From DATHZQ01 sp965216945 (GTDB taxonomy: Bacteria > Actinomycetota > Acidimicrobiia > Spongiisociales > UBA5794), in contig CBDCGU010000003.1 of the NCBI GenBank assembly GCA_965216945.1, positions 3,658,001-3,722,000 of the forward strand: a stretch of DNA of 64,000 nucleotides. Reading direction: 5' to 3'. The notes beneath the pieces were generated by a model, which did not search any database, was not told the origin of the DNA, and saw only the letters and a program-made list of their open reading frames with translations. The position numbers and the translations under genes were made by a program. This document shows, piece by piece, positions 1 through 7,846 of the stretch (the first letter of the stretch is position 1; each line of letters starts with the position of its first letter).

Positions 1-930
1 TTCGAGCCGGTAGCGGCTGCGGCAGCCGTCGATCGTGCAACCGCCGTCGCGCCAGGCGACATGTCGCCTCGTGGCGGGAGGAATGGCGCGGGAAGCATGA
101 GATGAGGTCAGGCCCGCCTCGGTCTGCACGATCACCTGGACGGCCCCGGTGCAGAGGATGCGGTCGAGCGTGCCGGGCCCGACCTTGGGACCGAACTCCA
201 CCTCGGCTCCGGCTTCACCCGAAGTGTCGGCGGCGAGGGCGCCGTCGACGAACACGGTCACCAACGGATCCGCCGAGCGCGAGGCGGTCGCGGGCTCGTA
301 GATGGAGTCCTGGGCGATCGAGACCAACGCGTTCGCCATCCGCAGCCGTTTGTGCAGTTTGGGGCCGGGAAGGTCGTTGAACTGGTCGGCGCGCTGTTGC
401 AGTGCCTTTTCGAAGATGCGAGCTTCGAACCCGGGCAGCTGGCCCCAGAATCTGGCAGCTGTGTGATCGAGGGTGGGTTGGATCGCCACGAACTGCTCCA
501 GAAACACGTCCCGCTCATCGCGACTCGTCGTGCGGCGCTGGCGGGCACCCAGGCGGGCCACTCCGTTGAGGTCGAACCCGGCCGAGTGCTCGAGCACCTC
601 GTCGGTGGCGCCGGTGCCGGCGAGTTTGACGGTGGCGATGCAGCGATCGACGGTGACGTCACCCAGCGTCAACGGCTCAACCAGTTCGGGTCGCTCTGAG
701 GAGGCCGCTGCGAGGGTCAACAGATCCCGAGCAGTGCGGTGGGTGACGTCGAGTTTGGCGGCGGTCCACTCGACCATCGACCGGGAGCCGTCCTGTTGAG
801 TGACCTGGCCGGCATCCAGCAGTCGCAGCGCCTCGGCCTGCTGGGCCCTCACCTGGGCGATCAGCGACTCACCCTCGGCGAGGACCTGCTCGAGGTGATC
901 GACCGTCACGGTGTCAGGAATCGATTGCAT
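1..930 (-). CDS. HNH endonuclease-like DUF222 (13E12 repeat) protein, C-terminus cut by window edge
   Basis: Reading the minus strand from ATG at 930 gives 310 codons without a stop to base 1. The protein is rich in helix and Ala/Arg/Glu, as in the actinobacterial DUF222 domain. Residues 284-310 contain TRRHVAWRDGGC and DGCRSRY, the typical opening of the HNH nuclease domain fused to DUF222. The catalytic His pair would lie just beyond the edge, so whether the nuclease is intact cannot be judged. DUF222-HNH proteins occur in many copies in Actinobacteria and are often linked to mobile elements. No role can be assigned from this context: its nearest neighbour, pdxS, points the other way. Confidence 0.8.
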   Translation of the reverse strand, partial: MQSIPDTVTVDHLEQVLAEGESLIAQVRAQQAEALRLLDAGQVTQQDGSRSMVEWTAAKLDVTHRTARDLLTLAAASSERPELVEPLTLGDVTVDRCIATVKLAGTGATDEVLEHSAGFDLNGVARLGARQRRTTSRDERDVFLEQFVAIQPTLDHTAARFWGQLPGFEARIFEKALQQRADQFNDLPGPKLHKRLRMANALVSIAQDSIYEPATASRSADPLVTVFVDGALAADTSGEAGAEVEFGPKVGPGTLDRILCTGAVQVIVQTEAGLTSSHASRAIPPATRRHVAWRDGGCTIDGCRSRYRLE

Positions 931-1340
931 GGCCGACAACGTACAACCCGGGTGTGACAGAAACCGTTGCAGGAGAACGGCTACGGGGGAACGCCCACAC
1001 CGCGTCGCGTGCAGCGAGCCATCGCCGCTCCGTGTCTGGAACCGGTCTGCTACTCAGCGAGCCTCGATCCGCTTCACGACGTCATCGATGTCAACCGGAC
1101 CGTCCGCCCGCACACCCAGGCCCGGTCCACGCCGAGGGGACCGAGCGCGGCCAGCCGCTCGAGCGCCGCCAGCACCGTTGACCGCTCTTGTTGTCGTCGC
1201 CGTTTCCTCCACGCCGCCACGACCGCGAGCAAGCCCGGGGCGTCTACCGAGGAAGACACGTCGCCAAGTGCGCACCCCGCTCAGCCAGCCTGACCACCCC
1301 TTGTACACTGGAAGGACACTCAGGAATCCAGGAGCTCGAC
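931..1340. other. 410-bp divergent intergenic region
   Basis: This lies between the leftward DUF222 gene and rightward pdxS. I see no complete convincing gene. On the minus strand, one frame (1259 down to about 1140) reads like a small protein with an apolar start and an ERSTVLAALERLAALGPLG helix. The adjacent frame then continues with a protein-like end, VDIDDVVKRIEAR, stopping at 1054. That may be a frameshifted remnant. A TACACT hexamer at 1304-1309 may be the pdxS -10 box. Confidence 0.4.
1304..1309 (+). promoter_or_regulatory. Candidate -10 box of pdxS
   Basis: TACACT fits the TANNNT -10 pattern seen across the window and lies 31 nt before the pdxS ATG. No good -35 is visible. The GAATCCAGGAG stretch between the two supplies a ribosome binding site. 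Confidence 0.4.
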
Positions 1341-2234
1341 ATGTCCGACGCACCCATCGAACGCGGTACCGATCGAGTCAAGCGTGGCTTGGCGGAGATG
1401 CTCAAGGGCGGCGTGATCATGGACGTCGTCGATGCCGAGCAGGCCAAGATCGCCGAGGAGGCAGGCGCCGTCTCGGTCATGGCGCTGGAGCGCGTGCCCG
1501 CCGATATTCGCGCCGCGGGCGGCGTTGCGCGCATGGCCGATCCGGGCAAGGTCGAGGAGATCATCAACGCGGTGTCCATCCCGGTCATGGCGAAGTCCCG
1601 CATCGGTCACTTCGTCGAGGCGCAGGTGCTGGAGTCGCTCGGGGTCGACTACATCGACGAGTCCGAAGTGCTGACGCCCGTCGACGACAACCACATCGAC
1701 AAGTGGAACTTCACCGTGCCATTCGTGTGCGGTGCCAAGGACCTCGGTGAGGCGTTGCGCCGCATCGGTGAGGGTGCCGCGATGATCCGTACCAAGGGTG
1801 AGCCGGGCACGGGCAATGTGGTCGAGGCCGTGAAGCACATGCGGATGATGAACGCCCAGATCCGCCGGCTGACCACGCTCGACGACAACGAGCTGATGGG
1901 TGCGGCCAAGGAGCTGCGGGCGCCCTACGACCTCGTGCGGGAAGTGGCCGAGACGGGCAAGCTCCCGGTGGTCAACTTCGCCGCCGGCGGCATCGCCACG
2001 CCGTCCGATGCGGCTCTGATGATGCAGCTCGGCTGCGACGGCGTATTCGTCGGTTCCGGCATCTTCAAGTCCGGCGACCCGTCGGTGCGCGCCCGCGCCA
2101 TCGTCGAAGCGACGACGTTCTACAAGGACCCCGAGAAGATCGCCAAGGTGTCGCGCAACCTCGGCGAGGCCATGGTCGGGATCAACATCGACGAGCTGAC
2201 GCCGCAGGAGCGGATGCAGGACCGGGGCCTGTGA
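1341..2234 (+). CDS. pdxS: Pyridoxal 5'-phosphate synthase lyase subunit PdxS
   Basis: This 297-aa protein has the family's usual length. PdxS condenses ribose 5-phosphate, glyceraldehyde 3-phosphate and ammonia from PdxT into PLP in the deoxyxylulose-independent pathway. Asp28 (GGVIMDVV), Lys85 (PVMAKSRIGH), which forms the Schiff base with the pentose, and Lys152 (RTKGEPGTG) are all present. The ATG at 1341 follows a CCAGGAG-type ribosome binding site and gives the canonical N-terminus. Earlier in-frame starts back to 1188 read through non-conserved sequence. pdxT follows after 13 nt, so the two synthase subunits are co-transcribed. Confidence 0.97.
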   Translation: MSDAPIERGTDRVKRGLAEMLKGGVIMDVVDAEQAKIAEEAGAVSVMALERVPADIRAAGGVARMADPGKVEEIINAVSIPVMAKSRIGHFVEAQVLESLGVDYIDESEVLTPVDDNHIDKWNFTVPFVCGAKDLGEALRRIGEGAAMIRTKGEPGTGNVVEAVKHMRMMNAQIRRLTTLDDNELMGAAKELRAPYDLVREVAETGKLPVVNFAAGGIATPSDAALMMQLGCDGVFVGSGIFKSGDPSVRARAIVEATTFYKDPEKIAKVSRNLGEAMVGINIDELTPQERMQDRGL

Positions 2235-2247
2235 TCGTGGTGCGGCG

Positions 2248-2841
2248 ATGACCCGGCGTATCGGCGTCCTCGCCCTGCAAGGCGACTTCCGTGAGCACAT
2301 CGCCATGCTCGAGAGCCTCGGTGAAGACGCCTGTGAAGTGCGGACCGTGGAGGAGCTGGACGCCGTCGAGGCGCTGGTCATCCCAGGGGGGGAGTCGACC
2401 ACGATCGGGCGGTTGGCGCACATCTACGGGCTGATCGAGCCGATGCGTGAGCGCATCGAGGGCGGTCTCCCGGTGCTCGGTACGTGTGCGGGCATGATCT
2501 TCCTGGCCGGGGCGACGACGGGCCCCGTCCAGCCTCAGCTCGGTGCGCTGGACGTCGTCGTCGAACGCAATGCATTCGGGCGCCAGGTCGATTCCTTCGA
2601 GGCCGATCTCGACGTGGAAGGGCTCGAGGAGCCGATCCACGCAGTCTTCATTCGGGCGCCGTGGATCCACAAGATCGGCTCAGGTGTCGAGGTTCTGACC
2701 TCGGTGACCGAGCCTGCCACCGGCGAGGAATATGCGGTCTTCGTCCGGCAGGGCAACATCCTGGCGATCTCGTTTCATCCCGAGCTGACGAGCGACACCC
2801 GGGTGCACTCGATGTTCCTGAACATGGTGGAGGAGGCCTGA
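2248..2841 (+). CDS. pdxT: PLP synthase glutaminase subunit PdxT
   Basis: This 197-aa class I glutamine amidotransferase hydrolyses glutamine and channels ammonia to PdxS. The family signature GGESTTIG (48-54), nucleophile Cys80 in LGTCAGM, and His177/Glu179 in SFHPELT complete the catalytic triad. It lies 13 nt after pdxS, and its TGA overlaps the ATG of the next gene by one base (TGATG), so the three genes are probably translationally coupled. Confidence 0.97.
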   Translation: MTRRIGVLALQGDFREHIAMLESLGEDACEVRTVEELDAVEALVIPGGESTTIGRLAHIYGLIEPMRERIEGGLPVLGTCAGMIFLAGATTGPVQPQLGALDVVVERNAFGRQVDSFEADLDVEGLEEPIHAVFIRAPWIHKIGSGVEVLTSVTEPATGEEYAVFVRQGNILAISFHPELTSDTRVHSMFLNMVEEA

Positions 2842-3617
2842 TGGCGGGACATTCGAAGTGGGCGAACATCAAGCACCGCAAAGGGCGTCAGGATGCCAAG
2901 CGCGGCAAGCTCTTCGCCAAGCTGATCCGTGCCATCGAGTCGGCGGCCCGCAACGGCGGGGGAGATCCGACGGGAAATCCAACGCTGGCGACGGCGATCC
3001 AGAAGGCCAAGGACGCCTCGGTCCCCAAGGACAACATCGAGCGGGCGATCGCCCGCGGCTCCGGGGACGTCGATGGCGTCGACTACGAGGAGTTCTACTA
3101 CGAAGGCTACGCCGCCGGGGGAGTGGCGCTGTACGTCCACATCCTCACCGACAACCGCAACCGGGCGGCATCCGACGTCCGAGCCGCCTTCAACAAGCTG
3201 GGCGGCAGCCTCGGGGAACCCGGCTCGGTCGGCTATCTGTTCGATCAGAAGGGCTACATCCTCGCCACCGGCGACGAGGACGACGTGATGATGGCAGCGC
3301 TCGAGGGCGGCGCCGAAGACGTGGTTGCCTCCGACGACGTGCTTGCCGCCTCCGACAGCGACGGCGAGCGGGGCAAGCATTGGGAGGTCACCAGCGCGGC
3401 CGGCGACCTGGCTGCGGTCCGTGCCGCCCTCGAGTCGGCCGGGGTGACGATCGACCAGGCCGAGGTGACCCAACTGCCCACGACATCGGTGCCGGTGGAT
3501 GCAGCCACAGCACCGAAGGTGCTGCGGCTCGTCGATGCCCTCGAGGACCTCGACGACGTCCAGGCCGTCTACGCAAACTTCGACATCCCCGACGAGGTGC
3601 TGGCCGACGTCGGATGA
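2841..3617 (+). CDS. YebC/PmpR family protein (transcriptional regulator or translation factor)
   Basis: This 258-aa protein has the invariant N-terminus MAGHSKWANIKHRKG and the three-domain YebC layout: a Lys/Arg-rich helical domain (1-75), then two alpha/beta domains with EFYYEGYAAGGVALYVH and GEPGSVGYLF. Members have been described as DNA-binding regulators, often next to ruvC, and more recently as factors that rescue ribosomes on difficult sequences. The choice between these roles cannot be made here. The ATG at 2841 overlaps the pdxT stop. The adjacent ruvCAB block matches the common yebC-ruvC synteny. Confidence 0.93.
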   Translation: MAGHSKWANIKHRKGRQDAKRGKLFAKLIRAIESAARNGGGDPTGNPTLATAIQKAKDASVPKDNIERAIARGSGDVDGVDYEEFYYEGYAAGGVALYVHILTDNRNRAASDVRAAFNKLGGSLGEPGSVGYLFDQKGYILATGDEDDVMMAALEGGAEDVVASDDVLAASDSDGERGKHWEVTSAAGDLAAVRAALESAGVTIDQAEVTQLPTTSVPVDAATAPKVLRLVDALEDLDDVQAVYANFDIPDEVLADVG

Positions 3618-3635
3618 GCCATTGGGGAGAAGCCT

Positions 3636-3667
3636 GATGCCGGGCCGGCTTTGCTCGGTCCGGCATC
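3636..3667 (+). terminator. Inverted repeat between yebC and ruvC, possible weak terminator
   Basis: GATGCCGG (3636-3643) pairs with CCGGCATC (3660-3667), leaving a 16-nt GC-rich loop that can pair further. No T-run follows, so Rho-independent activity is doubtful. It does fit a boundary before the separate ruvC promoter. Confidence 0.35.
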
Positions 3668-3701
3668 TCGCAGGATCCTTGGTTCTGTCGTACGCACCCC
3701 C

Positions 3702-3707
3702 TACGCT
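3702..3707 (+). promoter_or_regulatory. -10 box of ruvC (near-leaderless)
   Basis: TACGCT ends 10 nt before the ruvC ATG at 3718. A transcript starting about 7 nt downstream would carry almost no 5' leader, and no Shine-Dalgarno sequence is visible. Confidence 0.5.
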
Positions 3708-3717
3708 CGTAGAACAT

Positions 3718-4215
3718 ATGTTCGTTCTTGGTATCGATCCCGGGCTGACTCGCACCGGCTACGGCATCGTCGAGGTACGGGGGAAGCACACAAGGGCTGT
3801 GGCTGTCGGTGTGATCCGCACCAACCCCAAGGCCGGTGTCGCCGAGCGACTCGTCGAACTGCAGCGGGACCTCGCGGCCGTCGTCGAAGAATACCGGCCG
3901 GACGAAGCCGCCATCGAAGAGGTGTTCGTCAACCGCAACCTGCACACTGCCGTCGGTGTGGGGCGCGCAAGTGGCGTGGCGATCGTGACGATGGCGGCCG
4001 CCGGGCTGCGAGTCGCCGAGTACACCCCGACGGCGGTGAAGATGGCGCTGACGGGATACGGTGGCGCCGACAAGGACCAGATCGGGAAGGTCGTAGCGAT
4101 GCGTTTGAATCTTCCGGCACCGCCGAAACCGGCGGACGCCGCCGATGCCCTCGCCGTCGCGCTGTGCCATCTCCAGGGCGTAGGGTTGCGGCGAGCCGTG
4201 GAGCAAGCCGGATGA
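3718..4215 (+). CDS. ruvC: Holliday junction resolvase RuvC
   Basis: This 165-aa endonuclease cuts four-way junctions symmetrically in recombination. Its acidic catalytic residues are visible: Asp7 (GIDPG), Glu67/Glu68 (AIEEVF), Asp140 and Asp143 (KPADAADAL). The open frame extends back to 3499, but only the ATG at 3718 gives the canonical start MFVLGIDPGLTRTGYG. It is preceded by a TACGCT -10 box and no Shine-Dalgarno, consistent with a leaderless message. Its TGA overlaps the ruvA ATG (ATGA). Confidence 0.97.
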   Translation: MFVLGIDPGLTRTGYGIVEVRGKHTRAVAVGVIRTNPKAGVAERLVELQRDLAAVVEEYRPDEAAIEEVFVNRNLHTAVGVGRASGVAIVTMAAAGLRVAEYTPTAVKMALTGYGGADKDQIGKVVAMRLNLPAPPKPADAADALAVALCHLQGVGLRRAVEQAG

Positions 4216-4793
4216 TCGGGCGGCTGCGCGGTCTCCTCGTCGCCAAGCATGCGGAACGCGTGGTGCTCGACGTCGCCGGCGTCGGCTATGAGATCGCCGT
4301 CACACCACGGGGCCTCATCGATCTCCCCGGGATCGGCGAGGAAGCAGTGCTCCACACCCACCTCCACGTGCGGGAAGACCAACTGGCGCTGTTCGGGTTC
4401 CCCGGGGAGGACCAGCGAGATCTCTTCCGGCTGTTGCTCGGCGTGTCCGGCGTCGGCCCCAGGGTGGCGCTGGCGATTCTCGGAACCATGTCGCCGGACG
4501 AGCTGCGTCGGGCCGTGCTGACCGAGGATGCCGATGCGCTGACGATGGTCCCGGGCATCGGGAAGCGATCCGCACAGAAACTCATGCTCGAGCTCAGGCC
4601 CAAGCTCGACATGCCCGACGCCGAGCTGCCGAGTAGTGGTAACGCCGTCGCCGAGGTGAGGGAGGCGCTCGAAGGCCTCGGCTACCAGGCCGCAGAGATC
4701 CGCGGGGCCTTGCGCGAGGTGCCGGCGGACGCCGAGGTCGAAGAGATGCTCCGGGCGGCATTGCAGCAGCTCGGTCGCCAGACTGAGGTCTGA
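4212..4793 (+). CDS. ruvA: Holliday junction DNA helicase subunit RuvA
   Basis: This 193-aa protein has the start MIGRLRGLL, an OB-fold (1-62), tandem helix-hairpin-helix segments (VSGVGPRVAL and VPGIGKRSAQKLMLEL, about 75-125), and a C-terminal three-helix domain (about 145-193) that binds RuvB. The tetramer holds the Holliday junction in a square-planar form while RuvB pumps DNA. The start overlaps ruvC by ATGA and the stop overlaps ruvB by TGATG, so ruvC, ruvA and ruvB form a coupled operon. Confidence 0.97.
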   Translation: MIGRLRGLLVAKHAERVVLDVAGVGYEIAVTPRGLIDLPGIGEEAVLHTHLHVREDQLALFGFPGEDQRDLFRLLLGVSGVGPRVALAILGTMSPDELRRAVLTEDADALTMVPGIGKRSAQKLMLELRPKLDMPDAELPSSGNAVAEVREALEGLGYQAAEIRGALREVPADAEVEEMLRAALQQLGRQTEV

Positions 4794-5830
4794 TGCGGGA
4801 AGAAGGCATCCTCACCGGCGACCCGATCCCCGAGGACGAGGTGATCGAGGCGGGGCTGCGGCCGCGCCGGATGGAGGAGTTCATCGGGCAGCGTGCCCTC
4901 AAGGAGCGGCTGTCGATTCTGGTCGAAGCTGCTCGCGGCAGGGCCGAGCCGGTCGATCACGTGCTCTTCTCCGGTCCACCGGGGCTCGGCAAGACCTCGC
5001 TCGCCGGCATCGTGGCCAACGAGATGGGTGCGGCATTTCGGGCGACCTCCGGGCCTGCCTTGGAGCGTCCGGGCGATCTCGCCGCAGTGCTCACCAATCT
5101 CGACCGGGGTGACGTCCTCTTCATCGACGAAGTCCACCGCCTGCCCCGCCAGGTCGAAGAGGTGCTCTACCCGGCGATGGAGGACTTCGAGCTCGACATC
5201 ATCGTCGGCAAGGGCCCGGCAGCACGGTCGATCCGTTTGGAGCTGCCCCACTTCACGCTCGTCGGGGCGACGACGCGGGTCGGGCGGGTCGCTCCGCCGT
5301 TGCGCGACCGTTTCGGATACGTCGCCCGCCTCGACTACTACGAACCCGTCGAGCTGGCCCAGATCGTCGTGCGCTCCGCCACGATTCTCGATGTGCCCAT
5401 CTCCGCCGACGGGGCCGACGAGATCGCCCGGAGGAGCCGGGGTACACCACGCATCGCCAATCGCCTGCTGCGCAGAGTCCGTGACTATGCGACCGTGCGC
5501 AGCGACGGCGAGATCGACGCCGCCACCGCCGACAAGGCGCTCGATGTCTTCGAGGTCGACCATCGTGGTCTCGACAAGGTCGACCGTTTCATCCTCGACG
5601 CCATCATCCACAAGTTCGGCGGTGGCCCGGTCGGCCTGTCGACCCTCGCCATCGCAGTCGGCGAGGAGCCGGAGACGGTGGAAGATGCGTACGAGCCGTT
5701 CCTGCTGGTCGAGGGGTTCCTGCAACGAACCCCGCGGGGGAGAACCGCCACTCCTCGCGCCTATGCGCACCTTGGTCTCGATCCCCCTGTCCCCGGAGCC
5801 GACTCCGCCCAGGGCAGACTGCTCGAGTAG
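4793..5830 (+). CDS. ruvB: Holliday junction branch migration ATPase RuvB
   Basis: This 345-aa AAA+ motor has Walker A GPPGLGKT (61-68), Walker B LFIDEVH (109-115), sensor 1 VGATTRVG, and a C-terminal winged helix with LGLDPP near the end. Hexamers drive branch migration on RuvA-bound junctions. The ATG shares one base with the ruvA stop. The roughly 116 bp after the gene carry a new -10 box for the next gene. Confidence 0.97.
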   Translation: MREEGILTGDPIPEDEVIEAGLRPRRMEEFIGQRALKERLSILVEAARGRAEPVDHVLFSGPPGLGKTSLAGIVANEMGAAFRATSGPALERPGDLAAVLTNLDRGDVLFIDEVHRLPRQVEEVLYPAMEDFELDIIVGKGPAARSIRLELPHFTLVGATTRVGRVAPPLRDRFGYVARLDYYEPVELAQIVVRSATILDVPISADGADEIARRSRGTPRIANRLLRRVRDYATVRSDGEIDAATADKALDVFEVDHRGLDKVDRFILDAIIHKFGGGPVGLSTLAIAVGEEPETVEDAYEPFLLVEGFLQRTPRGRTATPRAYAHLGLDPPVPGADSAQGRLLE

Positions 5831-5934
5831 GAAGCCGGCAGATCGCTCGCTCACGGGCGTCAGGACGGGAGGCAGGTTCGGCGCCCTACCCTCCTCCGAT
5901 CGCGGACGTCGGGCGACCGGCACTGGCCTCCCTC

Positions 5935-5940
5935 TAGCCT
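5935..5940 (+). promoter_or_regulatory. -10 box of the methyltransferase gene (leaderless)
   Basis: TAGCCT ends 6 nt before the ATG at 5947, placing the predicted transcription start on or next to the start codon. This favours ATG 5947 over the in-frame TTG at 5941. Confidence 0.45.
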
Positions 5941-5946
5941 TTGCCC

Positions 5947-6762
5947 ATGGTCGAGCTGCCTGAAGAGATCCGCCGCCACTACGTCGATGAGATCGACGAG
6001 GACGCACGGATCCGGACCGGACTGTCCGAGCTGGAGCTCCTGCGGACCCAGCAGATCTTGCGCCGCCACCTCGGTGAACGAGCGATGCGCATCGTCGACG
6101 TGGGCGGCGCCACCGGCGTGCACGCGGAATGGCTGCTTGCAGACGGCCACGAAGTCGTGCTCGTCGAGCCCGTGGGCGAGCAGGTGGAGGTCGCCAAACG
6201 GCGACTCGATGCGTCCCCCCGTTTCCGTGCGGTCGTTGGCAATGCCCTGCAATTGCCGTTGGAGGACGACGCAGTCGACGCCGCGCTCCTCATGGGCCCG
6301 CTCTATCACCTGACGAAACGATCCGATCGCGGGCAGGCCCTGAGCGAAGCCATGCGCGTCACCAGACCCGGAGGCCTCGTTGCAGGAGCCGCGATCTCTC
6401 GGTTCGCCTCGCTCCTCGACGGGTTGCAGCGGGAGTTCCTGTTCGATCCCGAGTTCGCCGAGATCGTGAGGCGCGATCTGGAGACCGGACACCATCAGAA
6501 CCCGAGCAGACGACCCGGGTGGTTCACCACTGCGTTCCTCTACCGCCCGGACGAGCTGGCCGACGAGGCGTGCGATGCAGGTCTGAGCGAGGTGTCGGTG
6601 CTCGGCGTCGAAGGCCCTCCCGGACTCTTCACGAATCTGGCGGACCGCTGGGCGAATGGGGCCGACCGCAAGCTCATGCTGGACATGGCCAACGCAGTCG
6701 AGAGCGAGCCGGCGTTACTCGGCGCCAGCCCCCACCTGCTGGTGCTGGGGCGGGTCCCTTGA
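5947..6762 (+). CDS. Class I SAM-dependent methyltransferase
   Basis: This 271-aa protein has a Rossmann-type SAM site: motif I IVDVGGATG (49-57), an acidic motif II end (VVLVEP), GNALQLPLEDDAVDAALLMGPLYHL as motifs III-IV, and a post-motif RVTRPGGL. The PLEDDAVDAAL/GPLYHL form resembles the methyltransferase-11 (UbiE/small-molecule) group. The substrate is unknown. The gene sits between ruvB and queA, so a tRNA- or DNA-related role could be imagined, but nothing in the sequence supports one. A TTG at 5941 would add only two residues. Confidence 0.85.
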   Translation: MVELPEEIRRHYVDEIDEDARIRTGLSELELLRTQQILRRHLGERAMRIVDVGGATGVHAEWLLADGHEVVLVEPVGEQVEVAKRRLDASPRFRAVVGNALQLPLEDDAVDAALLMGPLYHLTKRSDRGQALSEAMRVTRPGGLVAGAAISRFASLLDGLQREFLFDPEFAEIVRRDLETGHHQNPSRRPGWFTTAFLYRPDELADEACDAGLSEVSVLGVEGPPGLFTNLADRWANGADRKLMLDMANAVESEPALLGASPHLLVLGRVP

Positions 6763-6811
6763 GTGCGAGAGCTTCGAGCCGGCAACCGGTCGATCAAACC
6801 GGACAGCTCGG

Positions 6812-6817
6812 TAGCCT
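6812..6817 (+). promoter_or_regulatory. -10 box of queA (leaderless)
   Basis: TAGCCT ends 9 nt before the queA ATG at 6827. No Shine-Dalgarno is visible. Confidence 0.45.
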
Positions 6818-6826
6818 CTCCCCGCC

Positions 6827-7846
6827 ATGCTGATCGACGAGTTCGACTACGAGTTACCCGAAGCGGCCATCGCCCAGACGGCGATCGAGTCTCGCGATGC
6901 ATCCCGTCTCCTGGTGACGGCCACGCTCGACGACCGGCGATTCGAAGAGCTGCCGGCATTGCTCGACAGCGGAGATCTGCTCGTCGTCAATCGGACACGG
7001 GTGCGGGCGGCACGTCTGCACGGCATCAAGCCCGCCACGGGGGGAGGGGTGGAGCTGCTGCTGCTGCGCCGCATCGACGACCACCGGTGGGAGGCGCTCA
7101 TCCGCCCGGCGAGGCGGATCCGGCGTGGCACCGAGCTCGAGCTGGGACCGATCACGGGGACGGTGCTCGGCCCGCCGCAGCGGGGGCTGGTGACGGTATC
7201 GCTGCACAGCGATGCGGGAGACGTCGACGACCTGCTGCCGCGCGTCGGCGAAGTGCCCTTGCCGCCGTACTTCCATGGTTCGCTGGATGATCCCGAGCGG
7301 TACCAGACCGTGTTCGCCAAGACCCTGGGATCCGCAGCAGCCCCGACCGCCGCCCTGCATTTCACACCGCGTGTGCTCGAGACGCTCAGGGGAAAGGGCG
7401 TTGCCATCACGGAGGTCGAGCTCGACGTGGGGCTGGACACGTTCCGCCCGATGGATGGTGTCCGGCTTGGCGATCACGTGATCCATCGCGAGCGCTACCG
7501 GGTACCGGAGGAGGCGGCGCAGGCCGTCGCCGCGGCGAGGCGGAACGGAGGTCGCATCGTCGCCGTCGGCACCACGGTCGTGCGGGCCCTGGAGACGGCA
7601 GCGGCCGGCGACGCCGTTGCTGCGGGGGAGGGCGAGAGCGAGCTCTTCATCACACCCGGCTATGGGTTCCGCGTGGTCGATGCCATGGTGACCAACTTCC
7701 ATGCACCGCGCACGACCCTCGTCGCGCTCGTTGCCGCTGCGTTGGGCGCGAGATGGCGGACTGTGTATGCCGCCGCACTCGAACGCGGCTACCGGTTCCT
7801 CTCGTTCGGCGATGCGATGTTCGTCGACGGAATGCGGCAGCGATGA
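6827..7846 (+). CDS. queA: S-adenosylmethionine:tRNA ribosyltransferase-isomerase QueA
   Basis: This 339-aa enzyme transfers and isomerises the ribosyl group of SAM onto preQ1 in tRNA, making epoxyqueuosine at position 34. It starts with the family signature DFDYELPEAAIAQTA and RDASRLLV, and carries the conserved VNRTRVRAARLHG, TALHFTPRVLETL and FRVVDAMVTNFHAPRTTLVALVAA blocks. Full length matches the family. Its stop overlaps the tgt ATG (ATGA), pairing the two queuosine enzymes in one operon. Confidence 0.96.
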   Translation: MLIDEFDYELPEAAIAQTAIESRDASRLLVTATLDDRRFEELPALLDSGDLLVVNRTRVRAARLHGIKPATGGGVELLLLRRIDDHRWEALIRPARRIRRGTELELGPITGTVLGPPQRGLVTVSLHSDAGDVDDLLPRVGEVPLPPYFHGSLDDPERYQTVFAKTLGSAAAPTAALHFTPRVLETLRGKGVAITEVELDVGLDTFRPMDGVRLGDHVIHRERYRVPEEAAQAVAAARRNGGRIVAVGTTVVRALETAAAGDAVAAGEGESELFITPGYGFRVVDAMVTNFHAPRTTLVALVAAALGARWRTVYAAALERGYRFLSFGDAMFVDGMRQR

